Of a stretch of DNA of 10,060 nt, positions 1-6,331 are shown piece after piece. The stretch is taken from NCBI GenBank assembly GCA_002731985.1, contig PCCT01000036.1, positions 4,897-14,956 on the forward strand, given 5' to 3'. How positions within the stretch are numbered: position 1 is the first letter of the stretch; the number at the start of each line of letters is the position of its first letter. A program made the translations under genes and the position numbers. The DNA is from Nitrospinota bacterium (GTDB lineage Bacteria > Nitrospinota > Nitrospinia > Nitrospinales > VA-1). Under the pieces are notes generated by a model. The model was not told the origin of the DNA. It was given only the letters and a program-made list of their open reading frames with translations, and made no database searches.

Positions 1-129
1 TTTATCACTAGAAGAAGCCGAAAGCTTTGCATCGTTTGCATTCAAACTTGGCTCTTCAATGACCCGGTTTTCTACCTTTTTCGGGTCGAGCAGAGTGGTT
101 TCCTTTTTACGAGATATCCTTGATTTCAT
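1..129 (-). CDS. N-terminal fragment of an unidentified protein (partial)
   Basis: An ATG at 127-129 opens a minus-strand frame with no stop through position 1, giving 43 complete codons. The N-terminus starts MKSRISRKKETTLLD and is very hydrophilic, rich in Lys, Arg, Glu and Ser, with no signal peptide or membrane segment. It looks like a disordered leader, and the folded part would lie outside the window. I do not recognise the family. No strong Shine-Dalgarno site precedes the ATG; the closest purine run is GGGACA directly before it. The frame is divergent from the flavoprotein gene at 416, so the two would share the 130-415 spacer. Because the frame is short and weakly supported it could be spurious. 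Confidence 0.4.
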   Translation of the reverse strand, partial: MKSRISRKKETTLLDPKKVENRVIEEPSLNANDAKLSASSSDK

Positions 130-235
130 TGTCCCATATGATCTTTTCCGGGCTAGATTCCATAATCAGAGGGCTCAGGGAGTAAATATTTAAGGAAATC
201 CTTTAATTTTCCCGATTTTACACTTCGATGAGAGA

Positions 236-264
236 TTGACATTCGGCCTTGAGGTGACTAGAAT
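236..264 (+). promoter_or_regulatory. sigma70-type promoter of the NuoF-like gene
   Basis: A perfect -35 box TTGACA (236-241) is followed after exactly 17 nt by TAGAAT (259-264), which is one base from the -10 consensus. Transcription would start near 271 and leave a leader of about 145 nt before the ATG at 416. In that leader I see only very short potential stems (for example AACC/GGTT at 363-374) and no recognisable riboswitch. The rest of the 130-415 spacer holds an AT-rich imperfect inverted repeat at 190-206 and nothing else I can name. Confidence 0.7.
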
Positions 265-415
265 TGCTGGAATTTTCCAGACTTTTGTGAGATTTTGATA
301 AGCGTTGCAGACCCTCTCTGGTTTGGTAAATCGGACGAGGAAACATAATAAAAAAGATTACGAACCTGCCGGTTGATTCATATATTTATTGTCAGAGTTT
401 TAAGGAGAAAATCCT

Positions 416-2242
416 ATGGAAGCGGTAGAAACAAAAGAGCAGGCTACCGAACAGAATAAGGGCACGGTAAAGATCACCGTTTGTAAAAGTCTCAGTGGAA
501 TCGCTGAGGGCAGTGAACTGGTGTATCAGGAATTTGAGAAGCAGATCAAAGAGCTTGAAGCCAATGCCGAGCTGGGCCCGGGAGGATGCAATATGGGCCA
601 GGTAGGTTGCCGGGGCTATTGCAGTAGAGATGTGCTGGTCGATGTCTACGTTCCTGGTCAGGATCCGGTGACTTATGAAAAGGTGAAACCGGAGATGGTG
701 GTAAAAATTCTTAAAGACCATGTCATCGGCGGCAAGGTATTCAAGAAAGCCGCGGCCAAGGATGACTACTACGAAAATCTTAAAAAGCAAACGCGGGTCG
801 CTCTTGAATTTGGCGGTCGCATTGATCCAGAAAATATAGACGAATATTTAGAAGTGGGTGGCTACACAGGGTTGAAGAAAGCCCTCACAATGAAGCCCGC
901 CGACATTATCGAAGAAATCATTTCCTCCGGTTTGCGCGGTAAGGGTGGCGGTGGATTTGTCACCGGTCACAAATGGAAAAAGGCCGCCAATGCACCGACT
1001 GATGACCTAGGCACACGCTACATTATGGTCAACGGCGATGAAGGAAACCCGGCGTCCTATATGGACCGCAGTATCATGGAGGGTTGTCCGCATCAGGTGA
1101 TTGAAGGTTTGATTGTTGGCGCTTATGCCATTCAGGCCACTGAAGGAATAATTTACACGCGATCCGATTACTCCATTGCGGTCAGGCGATTGAACATGGC
1201 TCTGGAGCAGGCGCGGGAACGAGGCTTGTTGGGTAAAAACATCAACGGTACTGATTTCAGTTTCGATGTTTATGTTCATGAAGGGGCCGAAGCGTTCATT
1301 GGTGGTGAGTCAACCGCTCTCATGATGTCGGTAGAAGGTAAACGTCCGATGCCTAAGGCACAACCACCGCATTCAGTGAATCAAGGATTGTGGGGCAAAC
1401 CCACACTGCTCAACAACGCAGAGACTTGGGCCACTGTTCCTTCCATCATTAATAAAGGAGCCGGTTGGTACTCCGCGATGGGGAATGATAATGCCAAGGG
1501 ATGCAAAGTCTGGGCACTCGCGGGAAATATAAAATATAACGGCCTCATGGAATTTGATATGAAGACCACCTTCCATGAGGTTATCGAAGATGTTTGTGGT
1601 GGTATTTCCAAGAAGAAAGAACTCAAGGTCATCCATGCCGGTGGTGTTACCGGTGGGTTCCTCCCGCCTTCAAAGGCGAATACGGCACTTGATTATGAGA
1701 GCCTGTTGAAGGAAGGGGTGCTCATGGGGCAGGCCAGTTTTGCGGCCTATGACCAGTCTGCTTGCGTCATCGACTTGGCCAAGTTTTCCATCGGATTCAA
1801 CGAGGCAGAAACTTGCGGTAAGTGCACTCCCTGTCGCATTGGATTAACATTGATCAAAAACAAGCTCGATGATATTTCAGAAGGACGCGGCAAGTTGGAG
1901 GATCTTGATAAACTGAAATCACTTTGTGAGGAAATCAACGTAACGTCACTTTGCGGATTGGGTGAGACAGCGGTCAAGGCGATTCTAACCGGTATCGAGT
2001 ATTTCCGCGCCGAATACGAACGCCACATCACCGACCAGATCTGCGATGCCGCACGTTGTACCGGATTGTACCGTTATATTGTCAAAGAAGATGATTGTGT
2101 CGCCTGCGGTCAGTGTATCAAGCCCTGTCCCACAGGAGCCATCACAGGTGGCACCAGAAAAGTTGCGGCGCACATTGATATGGACTTATGTATCAACTGC
2201 AACGCTTGTTATGATGCCTGCGGTTTTCTGGCGATAGTATAA
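416..2242 (+). CDS. nuoF: NuoF/HydB-like NADH-binding flavoprotein with C-terminal 2x[4Fe-4S] ferredoxin
   Basis: This 608-residue protein belongs to the 51-kDa (NuoF/HoxF/HydB) family, which passes electrons between NAD(H) and iron-sulfur clusters through FMN. Residues 18-80 form a thioredoxin-like ferredoxin domain with C23, C58, C65 and C69; the usual second Cys of the first pair is missing. The FMN/NADH core carries GLRGKGGGGFVTGHKW (172-187), NGDEGNPASYMDR (206-218), GAEAFIGGESTAL (290-302) and GLWGKPTLLNNAE (324-336). The N3-type [4Fe-4S] ligands are C467, C470, C473 and C513. The tail holds two ferredoxin clusters: C561/C564/C567/C571 and C592/C595/C598/C602. The start is supported by AAGGAG at 402-407, 8 nt before the ATG. 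This architecture is typical of soluble NAD-dependent hydrogenase, formate dehydrogenase or BamH-like complexes rather than of plain complex I. No NuoE, NuoG or catalytic partner gene is beside it, so the partner is unknown and the symbol is family-level only. Confidence 0.9.
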   Translation: MEAVETKEQATEQNKGTVKITVCKSLSGIAEGSELVYQEFEKQIKELEANAELGPGGCNMGQVGCRGYCSRDVLVDVYVPGQDPVTYEKVKPEMVVKILKDHVIGGKVFKKAAAKDDYYENLKKQTRVALEFGGRIDPENIDEYLEVGGYTGLKKALTMKPADIIEEIISSGLRGKGGGGFVTGHKWKKAANAPTDDLGTRYIMVNGDEGNPASYMDRSIMEGCPHQVIEGLIVGAYAIQATEGIIYTRSDYSIAVRRLNMALEQARERGLLGKNINGTDFSFDVYVHEGAEAFIGGESTALMMSVEGKRPMPKAQPPHSVNQGLWGKPTLLNNAETWATVPSIINKGAGWYSAMGNDNAKGCKVWALAGNIKYNGLMEFDMKTTFHEVIEDVCGGISKKKELKVIHAGGVTGGFLPPSKANTALDYESLLKEGVLMGQASFAAYDQSACVIDLAKFSIGFNEAETCGKCTPCRIGLTLIKNKLDDISEGRGKLEDLDKLKSLCEEINVTSLCGLGETAVKAILTGIEYFRAEYERHITDQICDAARCTGLYRYIVKEDDCVACGQCIKPCPTGAITGGTRKVAAHIDMDLCINCNACYDACGFLAIV

Positions 2243-2263
2243 ATTTTAGTTGGAACAATTACA

Positions 2264-2293
2264 GCCCTCGGAGGTTTTCCTCCGGGGGCTTTT
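2264..2293 (+). terminator. intrinsic terminator after the NuoF-like gene
   Basis: An 11-bp stem (GCCCTCGGAGG at 2264-2274 with CCTCCGGGGGC at 2279-2289, one G-T wobble) closes a TTTT loop and runs straight into TTTT at 2290-2293. It begins 21 nt after the stop codon. On the minus strand the hairpin has no following T-run, so it acts mainly on plus-strand transcription. Confidence 0.88.
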
Positions 2294-2342
2294 CTAATTT
2301 CCCTACATATATTTGGTGTGAAAAGAGGCGCTTTAAATGATT

Positions 2343-2360
2343 CCCCTTTCCACGAAGGGG
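2343..2360 (-). terminator. hairpin downstream of the hut operon, possible weak terminator
   Basis: On the minus strand, CCCCTT and AAGGGG (6 bp) enclose a 6-nt loop about 25 nt after the stop of the last hut gene. The trailing sequence AATCATTT is only moderately T-rich, so termination would be weak or Rho-assisted. The surrounding sequence, a CCCCTT...AAGGGGG hairpin followed by GCTAGGGAGA, has the look of a small dispersed palindromic repeat, but only one copy is visible here. Confidence 0.4.
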
Positions 2361-2384
2361 GCTAGGGAGATTTTGGTTATTTTC

Positions 2385-4103
2385 TCATTCTCTAGGCAAA
2401 TTAACTTTACGTTTTCTGGCGACCTTTTTAGCAGCGCTGTACCCCGCATCAACGTGTCTGGCAATACCGAGTCCGGGATCGTGTGTTAAGACGCGTTCTA
2501 GTCGTGCTTCTTTTTTTCGGGTGCCATCGGCGACAATGACCATTCCTGCATGAAGGGAGTTGCCAATTCCCACGCCACCGCCGTGGTGGAAACTCACCCA
2601 ACTCGCACCGGAAACAGCGTTCAAGGAAAAATTAAGTAAAGGCCAGTCGGCCACAGCATCGCTCCCATCAAGCATTTTTTCAGTTTCCCGGTTGGGCGAG
2701 GCAACGCTACCGCAGTCCAAATGGTCCCGCCCGATCACAATGGGGGCTGATACTTTTCCGGTTTTTACCAACTGACTCATGACCAATCCCATCTTGACGC
2801 GCTCGTCATAACCCAGCCAGCAGACTCGTGTCGGCAGACCCAGTATCGGTACCTGATTTTGAGCTTTCTCAATCCATCTTTTGAGAGAAGGTTTGTTGGG
2901 GAACGTTTTGATCACCGCCTGATCCACTGTCAACAAATCCTTCTTGCGGCCTGAAAGCAGTGCCCAGCGAAAAGGCCCCTGGCCTTCGCAAAAAAGCGGA
3001 CGAATGTACTCCGGGACGAATCCCGGGTAAGCAAAGGTGCCGTCCTTTTTACGAATGAGGAGTCCGCCTTTTTCCGCCTGACCCCGAAGGTTGTTGCCAT
3101 AATCGAAAACAATGGCTCCTTTTTTTTGCAGTGCCATGAGTGCGCGTGCGTGTTTGATAACGGTTGCCTGAGAATGCTTGAGATATTCTGTCGGATCTTT
3201 GTCACGGAGCTTCTGGAACCATTGGAAACTTTTTCCTTCCGGAACGTAATTCATGAAGTTATGCGCCGGTGTTTGATCTGTGACGATGTCAGGAATACGT
3301 TTTCTCTTAATCAGTTCCTGTGCGACAGTTGCTCCGTTTTGTACAATGCAGACACTGACAGGTTTTTTCTCGCCGAGAGACTGGTCGATCCATTTCAGCG
3401 CTTCACCCAAAGAGTCGGTCACTCGATTGAGATAGCCCTCTTTGATTCTTCGTTGCGCCTGTTTTGCATCGACCTCGGCAACAAGAACGCAGGCCTGGTT
3501 CATTGTTCCCGCAAGAGGCTGTGCTCCGCCCATGTTGCCCAGTCCGGAAGTGAAAATCCATTTGCCTGCAAGATTGGAGGATAGAAAATGTTTCTGCGCG
3601 CAGGCGCCAAACGTTTCGTAGGTTCCCTGCAGGATGCCCTGGGTGCCGATATAAATCCAACTCCCGGCTGTCATTTGCCCATACATTGTGAGTCCCATAA
3701 GATCGAGTTGATCAAAGTGCTCCTGAGTCGCGTGGCTGGGCACAAGGTTGGAGTTAGCAATTAAAACACGCGGTGCTTCGGGATGGGTTTGGGCAATGTA
3801 TACCGGTTTTCCGGATTGTATGCAGAGCGTTTGGTCGGATTTTAATCTCTTAAGCTCGGCGACGATGCGGTGGTACTCCTGCCAGTTTCTTGCGGCACGT
3901 CCGCTACCGCCGTAGACGATAAGTTGTTTCCAGTTCAGAGCTACATTTTCATCAAGATTATTTTGCAACATGCGCAAAGCGGCTTCCGTATCCCAGTCGC
4001 AACAACGTGGCTTTAAAGAGCGGCTTGCGCGCGGCGCAGATTTGGGACATTTTCCCATAGCCATGGGTCGTCGTGCAGTTTGTTTAGAGGAGCTTTTACT
4101 CAT
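2385..4103 (-). CDS. hutU: urocanate hydratase, canonical paralogue (HutU1)
   Basis: Urocanase uses tightly bound NAD+ as an electrophile to hydrate urocanate to 4-imidazolone-5-propionate, step two of histidine breakdown in the cytosol. The 572-residue length fits the family (about 550-560). Canonical segments are VYGGSGRAARNW (63-74), MYGQMTAGSWIYIGTQGI (140-157), the glycine-rich GLGNMGGAQPLA (187-198), DQTPAH (276-281), FCEGQGPFRW (371-380), the signature LGLPTRVCWLGYDER (421-435) with the conserved Cys428, GRDHLDCGSVASPNRET (458-474) and HHGGGVGIG (506-514). R379 sits where the family binds the substrate carboxylate. I chose the ATG at 4101-4103: it lies 1 nt after the hutG stop (TAATATG), and its N-terminus MSKSSSK resembles the MNKSTSK start of the other urocanase. 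The frame stays open 26 codons further upstream, but that would overlap hutG by 77 nt. There is no strong Shine-Dalgarno site, so translation is probably coupled to hutG. Confidence 0.95.
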   Translation of the reverse strand: MSKSSSKQTARRPMAMGKCPKSAPRASRSLKPRCCDWDTEAALRMLQNNLDENVALNWKQLIVYGGSGRAARNWQEYHRIVAELKRLKSDQTLCIQSGKPVYIAQTHPEAPRVLIANSNLVPSHATQEHFDQLDLMGLTMYGQMTAGSWIYIGTQGILQGTYETFGACAQKHFLSSNLAGKWIFTSGLGNMGGAQPLAGTMNQACVLVAEVDAKQAQRRIKEGYLNRVTDSLGEALKWIDQSLGEKKPVSVCIVQNGATVAQELIKRKRIPDIVTDQTPAHNFMNYVPEGKSFQWFQKLRDKDPTEYLKHSQATVIKHARALMALQKKGAIVFDYGNNLRGQAEKGGLLIRKKDGTFAYPGFVPEYIRPLFCEGQGPFRWALLSGRKKDLLTVDQAVIKTFPNKPSLKRWIEKAQNQVPILGLPTRVCWLGYDERVKMGLVMSQLVKTGKVSAPIVIGRDHLDCGSVASPNRETEKMLDGSDAVADWPLLNFSLNAVSGASWVSFHHGGGVGIGNSLHAGMVIVADGTRKKEARLERVLTHDPGLGIARHVDAGYSAAKKVARKRKVNLPRE

Positions 4104-4104
4104 A

Positions 4105-5016
4105 TTATTTTTGTTTTCTCTGTAAATAGCCGAGACAGAACTGATGGAAAATCGAGGCGGCGAGACGTCCCGTACGCTCATCTTCTATTACCGGATTGTA
4201 TTCGGATAGATCGAACAATTCCACTGCAGGATGCTCCCCGGCATGGAAGGCAATTGCGGTGGCTTCATCGGCATTCAATCCGGTCACGCCCGGACATGAA
4301 ACACCCGGAGCGTCGTTCCCGGCAATAGAGTCAAGATCGAAGCTCACGAAAATTGACTGGCACTCCTTAGCCAGTTTGCCGAGAGCAGACCGAAATGTAT
4401 CAATGATCGCACCTTGTTTACAGATTTCCTCCAGCCAGTAGATACTTCCATAATTACCCAGAACAAATTGAGTGTGTTCACTAGAGCATTGGTTTCCCTG
4501 AGAAGCAAATTCTACGAAATGATTTCCAAAAAATCGCTCGTCTTCCAGTAGCAGTCGGAAAGGGGACCCGCTGTGCGCACGTCCTTTTTTCAAAGGCCGC
4601 ACATCCAGATGAGCGTCAACGTTGATCACGCCAATCACTTGTTCCGATTTTTTATCAAGCAGGGCAGAAGCGTTTGGGTAGGACTGGTCGTTACTTCCAC
4701 CAACAACGAACGGAATGGAATCCGATTGTAAAATTTCTCTAGTTCGGAAGGTCAGCTCCGAGTGAGCTTCCTCAAGTGGAAGATTTGGGGAGATGTCTCC
4801 TGCGTCCGCTATTATCAAATTGGATAAATCGGATTCAGTATGCATACTCCCAACAGCGTCATATTTGTTAATCCAGAACCGGAATTTTTCAGGCCCATGT
4901 TTTGCCCCAGGTCGACCTTTGTTGATAGCGACACCTTCATCGTGAGGGAAGCCCAGCAAAACGACATCGCCTTCTTTCCCCGGGCGGATGATATTTTCAA
5001 ATTTGTTATTGTTCAC
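4105..5016 (-). CDS. hutG: arginase-family hydrolase, probable formimidoylglutamase
   Basis: This 303-residue protein is a ureohydrolase-fold enzyme. Its place between hutI and hutU points to hydrolysis of N-formimino-L-glutamate to glutamate and formamide, the last hut step. Recognisable motifs are the N-terminal DVVLLGFPHDEGVAINKGRPG (17-37), VVGGSNDQSYPN (104-115), NVDAHLDVRP (132-141) with metal ligands D134, H136 and D138, FVSFDLDS (223-230) with D227 and D229, and APGVSCPG (236-243). The first motif is usually GGDHS or GGGHE; here the ligand His is replaced by Asn109. Some formimidoylglutamase-like proteins appear to vary at this site, so it may mark a subfamily rather than loss of function. 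The start is GTG at 5014-5016, just after an in-frame TGA, with no convincing Shine-Dalgarno site. A 79-nt spacer separates it from hutI, the only sizeable gap in the operon. Agmatinase is an alternative but context argues against it. Confidence 0.85.
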   Translation of the reverse strand: MNNNKFENIIRPGKEGDVVLLGFPHDEGVAINKGRPGAKHGPEKFRFWINKYDAVGSMHTESDLSNLIIADAGDISPNLPLEEAHSELTFRTREILQSDSIPFVVGGSNDQSYPNASALLDKKSEQVIGVINVDAHLDVRPLKKGRAHSGSPFRLLLEDERFFGNHFVEFASQGNQCSSEHTQFVLGNYGSIYWLEEICKQGAIIDTFRSALGKLAKECQSIFVSFDLDSIAGNDAPGVSCPGVTGLNADEATAIAFHAGEHPAVELFDLSEYNPVIEDERTGRLAASIFHQFCLGYLQRKQK

Positions 5017-5095
5017 AGCTTTTCATTTTATAAATGGGCTGAGTAGAGAATTAAAAAAAGCTAACGGATGACATTCTCAATTCTGCCACCTGGCA

Positions 5096-6331
5096 TTATT
5101 CGATTGCAGGGTTTTTAGGAATACGGACGGGGTTGCCCTGTATAAAAGTTTGGTCTACGAAATTTTCACCGAAATAATAAAACAAGTCCCTGTAGTCTTT
5201 CGTTTTAAGCGTGAGAAAATCTGCGCGTTGTCCGGGTTGGAGCGAGCCGTATTCCTTGTGGCCTTCCAGGGCTTTAGCCGAGCCGTAAGTCGCGGCAACA
5301 AGCGCTTGCTCAGGTGTGATGCGATACAGGTGACAGGCAAGGTTAAGAACAGTTTGCATATTGTAAGTGGGGGAACTGCCCGGATTGCAGTCTGTTGCCA
5401 GAGCAAGGGTGACCCCGGCGTCCAGCATGCTGTGAACAAGCGGTATTTTTTCTCCGCCGAGAAAGAAGGTGACGCCGGGCATGAGGACGGCGACAGTGTC
5501 ACCGTGTTTCATGGCGCGAATGTCTCGAGGATTCGCGTATTCCAAGTGATCGCAGGAGACAGCTCCCAACCGGGCGGCTTCAGCGCACCCCCCTTGATAT
5601 GATAGCTCTTCGACATGCGCCCGAAGTTGGGTGAACCCGACCAGTTTAGCGTGCAGGAAGAGGCGCTTGAGATCCTTAACCGAGAACACGTCCTCTTCGC
5701 AAAAGATGTCAACACCATCGGCAAGGTCGCGGAACTGAGGTAGATGTTCCATTATGAAATCGAAATATTCCGACCGCGTTGAGCCATCGGGTACCGCATG
5801 TGCTCCCAAGTAAGTGAGAGTCACGGGAACAGAGAGTTCTTTTTTTAAACGGCTGCCTACGGAGAGTATTTTTTTTTCGGTATCGAGATCAAGTCCGTAT
5901 CCAGATTTAATTTCAAACGCGGTGGTGCCCAACGCCACCATTCGCCTCATGCGTGCCTTGGCTGTTTTGAGCAGGGACTTTTCATCGGCTTCGCGTGTAG
6001 CGTTAACAGTGTTTAGAATGCCACCGCCACTTTGAAGGATATCCAGATAAGATGATCCACTCAGCCGGCATTCCATTTCACTTTTACGTTCACCCGCATA
6101 GATCAGATGCGTATGGCAGTCTACGAGACCGGGGATAACGGTTTTACCTTTCAGGTCGATTACTTTGGAATAGTTGGAAGACTTTAATCCTGAACCCTTG
6201 AGCACCTTTTCAACGCGCCCGTTTTTAACAATGAGGGCACGCCCGTCTGAGATTTTTAAACGGGGTGGTTGGCTTGTAGCATCCACCTGTACCAGTTGCC
6301 CGATATTTCTGAAACAGATCGTGTCGTTCAT
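5096..6331 (-). CDS. hutI: imidazolonepropionase (HutI)
   Basis: This 411-residue amidohydrolase opens the imidazolone ring of 4-imidazolone-5-propionate to give N-formimino-L-glutamate, step three of histidine degradation. The length matches the family. The metal ligands are visible as H73 and H75 in VIPGLVDCHTHLIYAG (65-80), H239 in RAHVEELS (237-244) and D314 in LATDCNPGSSPTYNMQT (311-327). Substrate-pocket segments include ERKSEMECRLSG (81-92), KSGYGLDLDTE (142-152) and TYLGAHAVP (173-181), with H178 in the last. The ATG (6329-6331) shares one base with the stop codon of the upstream urocanase paralogue in a TAATG overlap, so the two are translationally coupled. Nothing in the protein looks broken or unusual. 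Confidence 0.95.
   Translation of the reverse strand: MNDTICFRNIGQLVQVDATSQPPRLKISDGRALIVKNGRVEKVLKGSGLKSSNYSKVIDLKGKTVIPGLVDCHTHLIYAGERKSEMECRLSGSSYLDILQSGGGILNTVNATREADEKSLLKTAKARMRRMVALGTTAFEIKSGYGLDLDTEKKILSVGSRLKKELSVPVTLTYLGAHAVPDGSTRSEYFDFIMEHLPQFRDLADGVDIFCEEDVFSVKDLKRLFLHAKLVGFTQLRAHVEELSYQGGCAEAARLGAVSCDHLEYANPRDIRAMKHGDTVAVLMPGVTFFLGGEKIPLVHSMLDAGVTLALATDCNPGSSPTYNMQTVLNLACHLYRITPEQALVAATYGSAKALEGHKEYGSLQPGQRADFLTLKTKDYRDLFYYFGENFVDQTFIQGNPVRIPKNPAIE

Noticed and set aside
190..206. TTAAGG-AAAT-CCTTTAA inverted repeat followed by TTTT
   Set aside because: It is AT-rich and short, and there is no plus-strand gene upstream that it could terminate.
3126..3584. Long plus-strand open frame of 152 codons opposite the canonical urocanase, and the 173-codon one at 7534-8055 opposite the paralogue
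   Set aside because: Both are antisense to strongly conserved coding sequence, their products resemble no protein family, and similar antisense frames arise in both copies simply because the genes are duplicates.
4104..4181. Upstream extension of the canonical urocanase to a 598-residue form
   Set aside because: It would overlap the end of hutG by 77 nt, the extra 26 residues do not look like urocanase, and the internal ATG at 4101-4103 gives an N-terminus resembling the paralogue.
5091..5108. Sigma54-like TGGCA...TTGCA sequence near the end of hutI
   Set aside because: The spacing between GG and GC is 12 nt instead of the required 10, and it lies over the 3' end of hutI on the strand opposite to the operon.
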